From Streptomyces sp. R41 (GTDB taxonomy: Bacteria; Actinomycetota; Actinomycetes; Streptomycetales; Streptomycetaceae): a DNA stretch of 64,000 bases. Positions within the stretch are counted from its first letter, which is position 1. Each line of letters begins with the position of its first letter. A program made the position numbers and the translations under genes. Positions 7,943-17,044 of this stretch are shown piece by piece. The stretch spans positions 8,229,001 to 8,293,000 of the forward strand of contig NZ_CP163443.1 of assembly GCF_041053055.1 (NCBI RefSeq), written 5' to 3'. A model generated the notes under the pieces. The model was given only the letters and a program-made list of their open reading frames with translations. It had not been told where the DNA came from and did not search any database.

Positions 7943-9616
7943 TCAGCTCATGCGCAAAGCCAGGAAGAAATCGAGTTTGTCCTCCAGTCGCGACAGGTCC
8001 CGACTCGTCAACTGCTCGATACGGCCCACCCGGTAGCGCAAGGTGTTGACGTGCAGGTGCAGACGTGTGGCGCAGCGGGTCCACGAGCCGTCGCAGTCGA
8101 GGAACGCCTCCAGGGTGGGGATCAGCTCGGCGCGGTGGCGGCGGTCGTAGTCGCGCAGCGGGTCGAGGAGCCGGGCGGTGAAGGCGCGGCGTACGTCGTC
8201 GGGCACGAAGGGGAGCAGGAGCACGTGCGACGCCAGCTCCTGGTGCCCGGCCGCGCACACCCGCCCGGGGCGCGCCGCGGCGACCCGGCGCGCGTGCCGG
8301 GCCTCCTCCAGCGCACCGCGCAGCCCCTCCGCCGAGTGCACGGCGGCGCTGACGCCGAGCGTGAGCCGCCCGTCGTCGTTCAGGCCTGCCGACAGCGGGT
8401 CGCGTACGGCCTCCAGGAGCGTGTCGGCGAGCAGCCCCGACTCGGAGCCGTCGTGTTCCGTCGACACCGCCGGTAGGGGTACGAGCGCGATCGCCTCGTC
8501 ACCCGTGTGCGCGACGGCGATCCGGTCGGAGTGCTCGGGGCCCGTCGACAGCGGGTCGACGAGGATCTCCTCCAGGAGCGACTGGGCGACCGGACCGCCC
8601 TCGATCTCGCCACCGTCCCACTCGACGCGGGCCACGACCACCTGCCAGTGCGGTGCGGCGCCGAGGCCGGGCAGCAGCACCGGCGCGGCCACCCGCAGCC
8701 GCGCCGCGATCTCGGCGGGCGCGGCGCCCGTCTGCACCAGCTCCAGGATCTCCTGCGCGAGCCGTCGGCGCACCGTGCGCGCCGCGTCCCGCCGGTCCCG
8801 TTCCACCGCGATCAGCTGGGTGACGCCCTGGAGCAGGTCGAGCCGCTCATCGGGCCAGTCCCCGGCGTCCGCCTCGACGGCGAGCAGCCAGTCGGAGAGC
8901 ACCGTCGCGCGCACGTCACGGGAGGCGCCCGTGGAGCGCCCGGACGAGCGGATCGGGAAGAGCGAGTACGTCGTCGTGCCGACCGTCACCCGGTGCGGCC
9001 CGCGGCGTCCGGTGCGCGCCGCCGCCAGATGCTCGGCGGCCAGCTCGGCGCACACGTCCACGGGCAGTCCGGCGCCCGCGAGCTTCGAGCCCGCGATGGG
9101 CCGTCCGGTGGGCGAGAGGACCCAGGCCCGCAGATCCAGGTCGGTGCCGAGCAGGTCCAGGACCACGTCGGGACCCCCGCCGGCCGGGCCCGACGTCATC
9201 ATCCGCCGGTGCCGGTCCACCACGGCGGCCAGGTCCCCGGCGCGCTCGCCCGAGACCTGTCGTACGACGTGCTCGGTGATCGTCGCGAAGGCCACCGACT
9301 CATTCACGGCGAACAGCGGCAGCCGGTGCCGGGCGCACGCCACGACCAGGTCGTCGGGGATGTCGCCGAGCTCCGCCTCACCGGCGGCCAGCGCCGCGAC
9401 CCCGGCGCCGGCGAGGATGCGTACGAAGGGCTCGGAGTCCGCCGCGTCGTGCCGCCAGGCGAGGCCGGTGAGGACCAGTTCGCCGCCGGAGAGATAGCGG
9501 CTGGGGTCCTTGAGGTCCGTGGTCATCACACCGCGGACGGTGCGGTCCAGCTCATCCTCGCCGCCGAGCAGCCGCAGGCCCAGCGCGTCGGTGTCCAGCA
9601 GTGCGCGCAGCCGCAT
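7943..9616 (-). CDS. PucR-family transcriptional regulator of purine catabolism
   Basis: 557 residues. An N-terminal PucR sensor-like domain (about 1-130, including LKDPSRYLSGGELVLTGLAW) is followed by a GGDEF-like middle region (about 290-440) and a C-terminal PucR helix-turn-helix (about 490-557, WTRCATRLHLHVNTLRYRVGRI). In Bacillus PucR activates purine degradation genes in response to allantoin-type compounds. Here the gene is divergent from the xanthine dehydrogenase operon with a 434-bp shared control region, so it most likely regulates that operon. ATG at 9616 is the natural start. Confidence 0.9.
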   Translation of the reverse strand: MRLRALLDTDALGLRLLGGEDELDRTVRGVMTTDLKDPSRYLSGGELVLTGLAWRHDAADSEPFVRILAGAGVAALAAGEAELGDIPDDLVVACARHRLPLFAVNESVAFATITEHVVRQVSGERAGDLAAVVDRHRRMMTSGPAGGGPDVVLDLLGTDLDLRAWVLSPTGRPIAGSKLAGAGLPVDVCAELAAEHLAAARTGRRGPHRVTVGTTTYSLFPIRSSGRSTGASRDVRATVLSDWLLAVEADAGDWPDERLDLLQGVTQLIAVERDRRDAARTVRRRLAQEILELVQTGAAPAEIAARLRVAAPVLLPGLGAAPHWQVVVARVEWDGGEIEGGPVAQSLLEEILVDPLSTGPEHSDRIAVAHTGDEAIALVPLPAVSTEHDGSESGLLADTLLEAVRDPLSAGLNDDGRLTLGVSAAVHSAEGLRGALEEARHARRVAAARPGRVCAAGHQELASHVLLLPFVPDDVRRAFTARLLDPLRDYDRRHRAELIPTLEAFLDCDGSWTRCATRLHLHVNTLRYRVGRIEQLTSRDLSRLEDKLDFFLALRMS

Positions 9617-10050
9617 TCTCGTCGCCGCCGTTCTTTGTCTCGAAATCTACGATGGATCTGTGGTGAGGACCGCGCGAGCGGGTTCTCGGGCTCCGGAGAG
9701 CGGCCTCAGGGGGTCCTCAGGACGGTGGTCCCGGCCCCTCCGAGGCTGTGTCCTGGGCTTTTGCGAGCTGTGCTCTCTCTGACCCGGGCCGTGCTTGAAG
9801 TTTCCAGAGGTCTGTGTCTGACGTTTCCAGAGGAAAACAAAGAGGTTACTGAGGACCTCCGTTCATACGAATCTACAAGATGCGCGCCCTGGCCAGCCAA
9901 CTCCTTCATGGTTTCGGTGACTGACCCCGGTGTTCGACTGCGCGGTGTACTGACCCCAATCCGCGTTAACAACTCATGAACGAGCCAGGCCGCCGCACAC
10001 GATCTTTGGCTCAAACAGAACGACCCACGATACGAAGAAGAGAGCCACTC
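9617..10050. promoter_or_regulatory. Divergent control region of pucR-like gene and xanthine dehydrogenase operon
   Basis: 434 bp without a credible gene. It contains two direct copies of TTTCCAGAGG (9801-9810 and 9824-9833, 23 bp apart). The second copy is part of a TTTCC-AGA-GGAAA dyad. The 9840-9900 stretch is AT-richer than its surroundings and could hold the promoter of the downstream operon. Binding by the neighbouring PucR-type protein is inference. Confidence 0.5.
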
Positions 10051-10941
10051 ATGGACTTCCTTCGCCCCGCCAGCTGGGAGGAGGCGCTCGCCGCCAAGGC
10101 TGAGCACCCCACCGCTGTGCCGATTGCGGGTGGCACCGATGTGATGGTCGAGATCAACTTCGACCACCGCCGGCCCGAGTACCTCCTTGACCTGAACCGC
10201 ATCGGCGAGCTGAGCGAGTGGGAGGTCGGCGAGGAGAGCGTGCGTCTGGGCGCCTCCGTTCCGTACACCCAGATCATGGAGAACCTGCGCGGCGAGCTTC
10301 CCGGCCTGGCCCTGGCCTCGCACACGGTGGCCTCCCCGCAGATCCGCAACCGCGGCGGCGTGGGCGGCAACCTCGGCACCGCCTCCCCGGCCGGTGACGC
10401 CCACCCCGCGCTCCTCGCGGCGGGCGCCGAGGTCGAGGTCGAGTCCGTACGCGGCTCGCGGCTGATCCCGATCGACGAGTTCTACACCGGCGTGAAGCGC
10501 AACGCGCTCGCGGCCGACGAACTGATCAGGGCCGTACACATCAAGAAGGCGGACGGCCCGCAGCAGTACTCGAAGGTCGGCACCCGCAACGCGATGGTGA
10601 TCGCGGTGTGCGCCTTCGGCCTGGCTCTGCACCCCGAGACCCGTACGGTCCGCACCGGCATCGGCTCGGCCGCGCCGACCCCGGTCCGTGCCAAGGCCGC
10701 CGAGGAGTTCCTCAACGCGGCGCTCGAAGAGGGCGGCTTCTGGGACAACGGAAAGATCATCACCCCGTCGGTCGCCAAGCAGTTCGCGGACCTGTGCTCC
10801 GCCGCCTGCAACCCGATCGACGACGTCCGGGGCACGGCGAGCTACCGCCGCCACGCGGTCGGCATCATGGCCCGCCGCACCCTGACCTGGACCTGGGAGT
10901 CCTACCGCGGCACCGCCGCTCGCACGGAGGGAGTCGCGTAA
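10051..10941 (+). CDS. Xanthine dehydrogenase, FAD-binding subunit
   Basis: 296 residues. FAD-contact motifs PIAGGTDVMVE (24-34) and NRGGVGGNLGTASPAGD (100-116) are those of the CO-dehydrogenase/xanthine-dehydrogenase flavoprotein family. The subunit passes electrons from the iron-sulphur subunit to NAD. The ATG at 10051 was chosen over one 75 nt upstream because it begins the conserved MDFLRPASWEEAL and has a purine-rich site before it. It is the first gene of a tightly packed three-subunit operon; its TAA overlaps the next ATG by one base. Confidence 0.95.
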   Translation: MDFLRPASWEEALAAKAEHPTAVPIAGGTDVMVEINFDHRRPEYLLDLNRIGELSEWEVGEESVRLGASVPYTQIMENLRGELPGLALASHTVASPQIRNRGGVGGNLGTASPAGDAHPALLAAGAEVEVESVRGSRLIPIDEFYTGVKRNALAADELIRAVHIKKADGPQQYSKVGTRNAMVIAVCAFGLALHPETRTVRTGIGSAAPTPVRAKAAEEFLNAALEEGGFWDNGKIITPSVAKQFADLCSAACNPIDDVRGTASYRRHAVGIMARRTLTWTWESYRGTAARTEGVA

Positions 10942-11543
10942 TGCGCGTCAATTTCACGGTCAACGGCCGTCAGCAGGAAGCCGACGACGTGTGGGAGGGC
11001 GAGTCCCTTCTGTACGTGCTGCGGGAGCGCCTGGGCCTGCCGGGCTCCAAGAACGCCTGTGAGCAGGGCGAGTGCGGTTCCTGCACGGTCCGCCTCGACG
11101 GTGTGCCGGTCTGTTCGTGTCTGGTCGCGGCCGGTCAGGTCGAGGGCCGCGAGGTCGTCACGGTCGAGGGGCTCGCGGACTTCGCCAAGCAGCGTGCGGA
11201 GCACGGCGGTTGTGCCACCGGCGCCTGCGGCACGGCAGGGAAGTCCGGCACGACGCTCGACGAGGCCAAGCAGTGGGTCGCCAAGGGCACCGACTCCCAG
11301 ACCGGCGAGGGCACCGAACTCTCCCCGATCCAGCAGGCGTTCATCGACGCCGGAGCCGTCCAGTGCGGTTTCTGCACCCCGGGTCTGCTGGTCGCGGCGG
11401 ACGAGATGCTGGAGCGCACCCCGAACCCGACCGACGCGGACATCCGCGAGGCGCTCTCGGGCAACCTGTGCCGCTGCACCGGCTACGAGAAGATCATGGA
11501 CGCGGTCCGCCTCGCGGCCGCCCGGCAGTCTGAGGCGGTCTGA
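10941..11543 (+). CDS. Xanthine dehydrogenase, [2Fe-2S] subunit
   Basis: 200 residues. The plant-type cluster ligands are Cys40, Cys45, Cys48 and Cys60; the second cluster uses Cys142, Cys145, Cys177 and Cys179 (QCGFCTPG, NLCRCTGY). Between the two lies an insertion of about 40 residues (about 82-125) with two extra cysteines, Cys91 and Cys96, which makes the protein longer than the usual 155-170 residues. It shuttles electrons from the molybdenum centre to FAD. Its start overlaps the preceding stop, and the catalytic subunit follows 2 nt downstream, so the three are co-translated. Confidence 0.95.
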   Translation: MRVNFTVNGRQQEADDVWEGESLLYVLRERLGLPGSKNACEQGECGSCTVRLDGVPVCSCLVAAGQVEGREVVTVEGLADFAKQRAEHGGCATGACGTAGKSGTTLDEAKQWVAKGTDSQTGEGTELSPIQQAFIDAGAVQCGFCTPGLLVAADEMLERTPNPTDADIREALSGNLCRCTGYEKIMDAVRLAAARQSEAV

Positions 11544-11545
11544 CC

Positions 11546-13933
11546 ATGGGAACCACGGGTACGCCCACCAAAATCACGCAGGGCACGAAGACCAAGGGCG
11601 GCATCGGCGAGTCCACGCTGCGCCCGGACGGCATCCTCAAGGTCACCGGCGAGTTCGCCTACTCGTCCGACATGTGGCACGAGGACATGCTCTGGGGCCA
11701 GATCCTGCGCTCCACGGTCGCCCACGCCGAGATCGTGTCGATCGACACGAGCGAGGCCCTCAAGACGCCGGGCGTCTACGCCGTCATGACGTACGACGAC
11801 CTGCCCACCGAGGTGAAGAACTACGGCCTGGAGATCCAGGACACCCCGGTGCTCGCGCACGGCAAGGTCCGCCACCACGGCGAGCCCGTCGCCATCGTCG
11901 CCGCCGACCACCCGGAGACCGCGCGCCGCGCCGCCGCCAAGATCAAGGTCGAGTACAGGGAACTCCCGGTCATCACGGACGAGGCGTCCGCGACCGCGCC
12001 CGACGCGATCCTGATCCACGAGGGTCGCGACGACCACCACATCGGTCACGTCCCGCACCCGAACATCGTGCACCGCCAGCCGATCGTGCGCGGCAACGCC
12101 GACGAGGCCGCCAAGAAGGCCGACTTCATCGTCAAGGGCGAGTACACCTTCGGCATGCAGGACCAGGCCTTCCTCGGCCCGGAGTCCGGTCTCGCCGTGC
12201 CCTCCGAGGACGGCGGTGTCGACCTCTACATCGCCACCCAGTGGCTGCACTCCGACCTCCGCCAGATCGCCCCGGTCCTCGGCCTGCCCGAGGACAAGGT
12301 CCGTATGACGCTCTCCGGCGTCGGCGGCGCCTTCGGCGGCCGCGAGGACCTGTCGATGCAGATCCACGCCTGCCTGCTGGCGCTGCGCACCGGCAAGCCC
12401 GTCAAGATCGTCTACAACCGCTTCGAGTCCTTCTTCGGACACGTCCACCGCCACCCCGCGAAGCTCTACTACGAGCACGGGGCGACCAAGGACGGCAAGC
12501 TCACGCACATGAAGTGCCGGATCGTCCTGGACGGCGGCGCCTACGCGTCCGCCTCCCCGGCGGTCGTCGGCAACGCCTCGTCCCTGAGCGTCGGTCCGTA
12601 CGTGATCGACGACGTCGACATCGAGGCCATCGCGCTCTACACCAACAACCCGCCCTGCGGCGCCATGCGCGGCTTCGGCGCGGTCCAGGCGTGCTTCGCC
12701 TACGAGGCCCAGATGGACAAGCTCGCCGACAAGGTGGGCATGGACCGGGTCGCCTTCCGTCAGCTCAACGCGATGGAGCAGGGCACGATCATGCCGACCG
12801 GGCAGCCGGTCGACTCCCCGGCGCCGGTCGCCGAACTGCTGCGCCGCGTCAAGGCGATGCCCCTGCCGCCGGAGCAGCAGTGGCTCGCGGCCGGCGAGGA
12901 GGCGGACGTGCGCCAGCTGCCGGGCGGTCTGTCCAACACCACGCACGGCGAAGGCGTCGTACGGGGTGTCGGCTACGCTGTCGGCATCAAGAACGTCGGC
13001 TTCTCCGAGGGCTTCGACGACTACTCGACGGCCAAGGTGCGCATGGAGGTCGTCGGCGGCGAGCCCGTCGCCACGGTCCACACCGCGATGGCGGAGGTCG
13101 GCCAGGGCGGTGTCACCGTCCACGCGCAGATCGCCCGCACCGAGCTGGGCGTCACCCAGGTGACGATCCACCCGGCGGACACCCAGGTGGGCAGCGCCGG
13201 TTCGACGTCCGCGTCGCGTCAGACGTACGTCACCGGTGGCGCCGTCAAGAACTCCTGCGAGCTCGTGCGCGAGAAGGTCCTGGAGATCGGCCGCCGCAAG
13301 TTCGGTACGTACCACCCGGCTTGGGCCACCGCCGAACTCCTCCTGGAGGGCGGCAAGGTCGTCACCGACGGCGGCGAGGTCCTCGCCGACCTGGTCGACG
13401 TGCTCGAAGGTGAGCCCGTCGAGGTCGAGGCCGAGTGGCGGCACCGTCCGACGGAGGCCTTCGACCTGCGCACCGGCCAGGGCAACGGCCACGTCCAGTA
13501 CTCCTTCGCCGCGCACCGCGCGGTCGTCGAGGTGGACACCGAGCTCGGCCTGGTCAAGGTCATCGAGCTGGCCTGCGCCCAGGACGTCGGCAAGGCGCTC
13601 AACCCGCTGTCCGTCATCGGCCAGATCCAGGGTGGCACGCTCCAGGGCATGGGCATCGCCGTGATGGAGGAGATCGTCGTCGATCCCAAGACCGCGAAGG
13701 TCAGGAACCCGTCCTTCACGGACTACCTGCTCCCCACGATTCTCGACACGCCGACCATCCCGGTCGACGTGCTCGAACTCGCCGACGAGCACGCCCCGTA
13801 CGGGCTGCGCGGCATCGGCGAGGCCCCGACCCTGTCGTCCACCCCGGCCGTCCTCGCGGCGATCCGGAACGCGACGGGTCTGGAGCTCAACCGGACGCCG
13901 GTACGCCCCGAGCACCTCACGGGCACCGCGTAA
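11546..13933 (+). CDS. Xanthine dehydrogenase, molybdopterin-binding catalytic subunit
   Basis: 795 residues, full length. It oxidises hypoxanthine and xanthine to uric acid at a molybdenum cofactor. Visible signatures are GVGGAFGGRED (cofactor loop, about 254-264), PPCGAMRGFGAVQ, the GQGG-type motif in MAEVGQGGVTVHAQIA, and the catalytic Glu759 in RGIGEAPTLSSTPAVLAA. No signal peptide, so cytoplasmic. It follows the Fe-S subunit after 2 nt and ends before a large stem-loop. The substrate is inferred from the PucR-type neighbour, the purine permease and XdhC; the enzyme family also contains aldehyde and CO oxidising members. Confidence 0.95.
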   Translation: MGTTGTPTKITQGTKTKGGIGESTLRPDGILKVTGEFAYSSDMWHEDMLWGQILRSTVAHAEIVSIDTSEALKTPGVYAVMTYDDLPTEVKNYGLEIQDTPVLAHGKVRHHGEPVAIVAADHPETARRAAAKIKVEYRELPVITDEASATAPDAILIHEGRDDHHIGHVPHPNIVHRQPIVRGNADEAAKKADFIVKGEYTFGMQDQAFLGPESGLAVPSEDGGVDLYIATQWLHSDLRQIAPVLGLPEDKVRMTLSGVGGAFGGREDLSMQIHACLLALRTGKPVKIVYNRFESFFGHVHRHPAKLYYEHGATKDGKLTHMKCRIVLDGGAYASASPAVVGNASSLSVGPYVIDDVDIEAIALYTNNPPCGAMRGFGAVQACFAYEAQMDKLADKVGMDRVAFRQLNAMEQGTIMPTGQPVDSPAPVAELLRRVKAMPLPPEQQWLAAGEEADVRQLPGGLSNTTHGEGVVRGVGYAVGIKNVGFSEGFDDYSTAKVRMEVVGGEPVATVHTAMAEVGQGGVTVHAQIARTELGVTQVTIHPADTQVGSAGSTSASRQTYVTGGAVKNSCELVREKVLEIGRRKFGTYHPAWATAELLLEGGKVVTDGGEVLADLVDVLEGEPVEVEAEWRHRPTEAFDLRTGQGNGHVQYSFAAHRAVVEVDTELGLVKVIELACAQDVGKALNPLSVIGQIQGGTLQGMGIAVMEEIVVDPKTAKVRNPSFTDYLLPTILDTPTIPVDVLELADEHAPYGLRGIGEAPTLSSTPAVLAAIRNATGLELNRTPVRPEHLTGTA

Positions 13934-13949
13934 GGCACCGGACAGGACT

Positions 13950-13994
13950 CTCCGGGCGGCGAGGGAACGTCACACTTCGCCGCGCCGCCCGGAG
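13950..13994 (+). terminator. Stem-loop after xanthine dehydrogenase operon
   Basis: Perfect 12-bp arms CTCCGGGCGGCG (13950-13961) and its complement (13983-13994) around a 21-nt loop, 17 nt after the stop codon. No T-run follows. It probably ends or attenuates the operon before the permease gene. Confidence 0.6.
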
Positions 13995-14222
13995 TACTCA
14001 AGTACCGCACCGCTCGCGGAACTTGGCACATCGGCGAGGAGCAGCAAGCGCCGGCACACCAGTCAGTACCAGCAGTACTAGCAGTCCCCATCGTTCGTCT
14101 CGGGCCGTCCCCCGGGTCGTGCGGCCGAAGCACCTTCCCAAATCCCGCAGCCGCGCTCGCGGTTGACCGGCCGTCAGGTCGGTTGAAGCGGGTGCCCCTT
14201 TGAACCTTGGGAGTAGGCCCAC

Positions 14223-15680
14223 ATGACCCAGCAGTCACTGGAGCCGAAGACCGCCGCGGAGGACGCGGGCACGGGTAGCCGTGTCCCGGCCGGACGGTCT
14301 TGGCTCGACCGGTACTTTCACATATCCCAGCGGGGAAGCTCGATCGCGCGTGAGGTGCGCGGTGGCGTCACCACCTTTATGGCGATGGCGTACATCCTGC
14401 TGCTCAACCCCCTGATCCTGTCCGGCAAGGACGCGGCGGGGGACACGCTCGGCCAGAAGGCCCTGATCACCGCGACCGCGTTCGCGGCGGCCTTCACCAC
14501 GCTTCTGATGGGCTTCGTCGGCAAGGTGCCGCTCGCCCTCGCCGCCGGACTGTCCGTCTCCGGTGTGCTCTCCTCACAGGTGGCTCCGCAGATGACCTGG
14601 CCGCAGGCCATGGGAATGTGCGTGATGTACGGCGCCGTCATCATGCTTCTGGTCGTCACCGGCCTGCGCGAGATGATCATGAATGCGATCCCGCTTGCGC
14701 TCAAGCACGCGATCACCATGGGCATCGGCCTGTTCATCGCACTGATCGGCCTGGTGAAGGCCGGCTTCGTCCACCAGGGCAAGTCGACCCCGGTCACGCT
14801 CGGCCCGACCGGTGAACTCGCCGGCTGGCCGGTCCTGCTCTTCGCGGCGACCCTGCTGCTGATCTTCATGCTCCAGGCACGCGGTGTCCCCGGCGCGATC
14901 CTCATCGGCATCGTCTCCGGCACGGTCGTGGCCGTCGTCCTCAACGGCCTCGGCGTCATCGACCCCAAGCAGTGGGCCAGCGGCGCTCCCGAGCTGCACG
15001 GCAGCGCGGTCTCGATGCCGGACTTCTCGCTCTTCGGCAACGTCGAGTTCGGCGGCTGGGGCCAGGTCGGCGCGATGACGGTCGGCATGATCGTCTTCAC
15101 CCTCGTGCTCGCCGGGTTCTTCGACGCGATGGCCACCATCATCGGTGTCGGCACGGAGGCCAAGCTGGCCGACGCGCAGGGCCGCATGCCGGGCCTGTCC
15201 AAGGCGCTGTTCATCGACGGCGCCGGCGGTGCGGTCGGCGGTGTCGCCGGAGCGTCCGGCCAGACGGTCTTCGTCGAATCGGCGACCGGCGTCGGCGAGG
15301 GCGCCCGCACGGGCCTCTCCTCGGTCGTCACCGGCCTGTTCTTCGCGGCCTGTCTGTTCTTCACCCCGCTGACGGCGATCGTCCCCGGCGAGGTCGCGGC
15401 GGCGGCGCTGGTCGTCATCGGCGCCATGATGATGATGAACGCCCGTCACGTGGACTGGGCCGATCGCGCCACCGCGATCCCGGTCTTCCTCACCGTGGTG
15501 ATCATGCCGTTCACGTACTCCATCACCGCGGGCGTCGCGGCCGGAGTCATCAGTTACGTCGCCATCAAGATCGCCCAGGGCAAGGCCCGGGAGATCGGGG
15601 CGTTCATGTGGGGCCTGACGGCGATCTTCCTCGTCTACTTCGCCCTGAACCCGATAGAGAGCTGGATGGGCGTGCACTGA
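14223..15680 (+). CDS. Purine permease, NCS2/AzgA-like family
   Basis: 485 residues, with hydrophobic segments throughout (about 12-14 transmembrane helices). The N-terminal VRGGVTTFMAMAYILLLNP is typical of the AzgA/GhxP group of adenine, guanine and hypoxanthine transporters, as are GFFDAMATIIGVGTEAKLAD and the VGGVAGASGQTVFVESATGVGEGARTG region (central SATGVGEGARTG). It should import purine bases by proton symport to feed the xanthine dehydrogenase. GGGAG precedes the ATG at 14223. It lies between the dehydrogenase operon and the XdhC gene on the same strand, in a 289-bp-then-65-bp spacing, so it may have its own promoter at about 14000-14200. Confidence 0.9.
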   Translation: MTQQSLEPKTAAEDAGTGSRVPAGRSWLDRYFHISQRGSSIAREVRGGVTTFMAMAYILLLNPLILSGKDAAGDTLGQKALITATAFAAAFTTLLMGFVGKVPLALAAGLSVSGVLSSQVAPQMTWPQAMGMCVMYGAVIMLLVVTGLREMIMNAIPLALKHAITMGIGLFIALIGLVKAGFVHQGKSTPVTLGPTGELAGWPVLLFAATLLLIFMLQARGVPGAILIGIVSGTVVAVVLNGLGVIDPKQWASGAPELHGSAVSMPDFSLFGNVEFGGWGQVGAMTVGMIVFTLVLAGFFDAMATIIGVGTEAKLADAQGRMPGLSKALFIDGAGGAVGGVAGASGQTVFVESATGVGEGARTGLSSVVTGLFFAACLFFTPLTAIVPGEVAAAALVVIGAMMMMNARHVDWADRATAIPVFLTVVIMPFTYSITAGVAAGVISYVAIKIAQGKAREIGAFMWGLTAIFLVYFALNPIESWMGVH

Positions 15681-15745
15681 CGCCCTGGGCCCGGTGGTCG
15701 AACCGGGCCCGCCCTCCACACAACCGCTGTTAAGGAGACCCAGAC

Positions 15746-16897
15746 ATGCTGGACATCGCCGAAGAGCTGCACCGGTGGGTCGAGCAGGGACGCGACTTCG
15801 CCGTGGCCACCGTGGTGGCCGTCGGCGGCAGCGCCCCCCGCCAGCCGGGCGCCGCACTCGCCGTCGACTCCGACGGCACGGCGATCGGCTCGGTCTCCGG
15901 CGGTTGTGTGGAGGGCGCGGTCTACGACCTGTGCCAACAGGCGCTGGAGGACGGCGAAACGGTCCTCGAACGCTTCGGCTACAGCGACGAGGACGCCTTC
16001 GCCGTCGGACTGACCTGCGGCGGCATCATCGACATCCTGGTGACGCCGGTCCGTTCCGGCGACCTCGCCCGGCCGGTGCTCGCGACCGCGCTGGCCGCCG
16101 CCGCGGCCGGGGAGGCGGCGGCGGTCGCGCGGATCGTGACCGGTCCTGGCGAACTGCTGGGCCGCGCGCTGCTCGTTCGCCCCGACGGCTCCCACGAGGG
16201 CGGCTTCGGCGCCCACCCCGAACTGGACCGCACGATCGTGGACGAGGCGGCCGCCTTCCTTGACGCGGGCCGCACCGGCACCCTGGAGATCGGAGAGCAG
16301 GGCTCTCGCTGCGGAGCACCGCTCACGGTCCTGGTGGAGTCCTCGGTCCCGCCGCCCCGCATGATCGTCTTCGGCGCGATCGACTTCGCGTCGGCGCTGG
16401 TCCGCATCGGCAAGTTCCTCGGCTACCGCGTCACCGTCTGCGACGCCCGCCCGGTCTTCGCGACCGCCACCCGTTTCCCCGAGGCCGACGAGATCGTCAT
16501 CGAGTGGCCGCACACGTACCTGGAGCGCACCGAGGTCGACTCCCGCACGGTGCTGTGCGTCCTGACCCACGACGCCAAGTTCGACATCCCCCTGCTCCAG
16601 CTCGCGCTGCGGCTGCCGGTGGCGTACGTGGGCGCGATGGGCTCGCGCCGGACGCACCTCGACCGGAACGAGCGCCTGCGGGAAGTGGGCGTGACCGAGC
16701 TGGAGCTGGCGCGGCTCAGGTCGCCGATCGGCCTGGACCTGGGGGCGCGTACGCCCGAGGAGACGGCTCTGTCGATCGCCTCGGAGATCGTGGCCGATCG
16801 GCGTGGGGGGAGCGGGGTTTCGCTGACCGGGGCGCATACGCCCATTCATCACGAGGGGGCCCCGGCGCCTGCGGCGCGGATCGGGTCGGTGGCCTGA
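15746..16897 (+). CDS. xdhC: XdhC-family molybdenum cofactor insertion protein
   Basis: 383 residues. The N-terminal XdhC/CoxI domain contains VVAVGGSAPRQPGAALAV and SVSGGCVEGAV (conserved Cys). The C-terminal Rossmann-type XdhC domain contains MIVFGAIDFASALVRIGKFLGYRVTVCDARP, here cited by its core GKFLGYRVTVCD, then YVGAMGSRRTH and SPIGLDLGARTPEETALSI. In characterised systems XdhC binds the molybdenum cofactor, favours its sulphuration and inserts it into xanthine dehydrogenase. It follows the permease by 65 nt and ends 16 nt before a strong terminator, closing the purine block. Confidence 0.95.
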   Translation: MLDIAEELHRWVEQGRDFAVATVVAVGGSAPRQPGAALAVDSDGTAIGSVSGGCVEGAVYDLCQQALEDGETVLERFGYSDEDAFAVGLTCGGIIDILVTPVRSGDLARPVLATALAAAAAGEAAAVARIVTGPGELLGRALLVRPDGSHEGGFGAHPELDRTIVDEAAAFLDAGRTGTLEIGEQGSRCGAPLTVLVESSVPPPRMIVFGAIDFASALVRIGKFLGYRVTVCDARPVFATATRFPEADEIVIEWPHTYLERTEVDSRTVLCVLTHDAKFDIPLLQLALRLPVAYVGAMGSRRTHLDRNERLREVGVTELELARLRSPIGLDLGARTPEETALSIASEIVADRRGGSGVSLTGAHTPIHHEGAPAPAARIGSVA

Positions 16898-16912
16898 CCG
16901 ACGTACGAGGAG

Positions 16913-16943
16913 AGGGTCCGCCACAGACCGTGGCGGACCCTTT
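16913..16943 (+). terminator. Rho-independent terminator after xdhC
   Basis: Perfect 12-bp stem (16913-16924 paired with 16930-16941; core GGGTCCGCCAC), 5-nt loop, followed by TTTCTC. It ends the purine block. Confidence 0.85.
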
Positions 16944-16991
16944 CTCGTGCCTTACGTATTGACGCGAGCATGCCCCTCGACGAGTCTCCTG

Positions 16992-17005
16992 TGGGAGCGC
17001 TCCCG
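16992..17005. promoter_or_regulatory. CebR-type operator upstream of GH6 cellulase
   Basis: TGGGAGCGCTCCCG matches the CebR box TGGGAGCGCTCCCA at 13 of 14 positions. It lies 40 bp before the cellulase start. CebR is the LacI-family cello-oligosaccharide repressor of Streptomyces, so cellobiose/cellotriose induction is predicted. Confidence 0.85.
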
Positions 17006-17044
17006 CAAGTCCCCCGTGACCGTTGCGAACAGGAGTGAACCCGG

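Noticed and set aside
11483..13915. Long open frame on the minus strand opposite the xanthine dehydrogenase catalytic subunit
   Set aside because: It mirrors codon third-position GC of the real gene; the translation is low-complexity Asp/Val/Arg/Leu without motifs.
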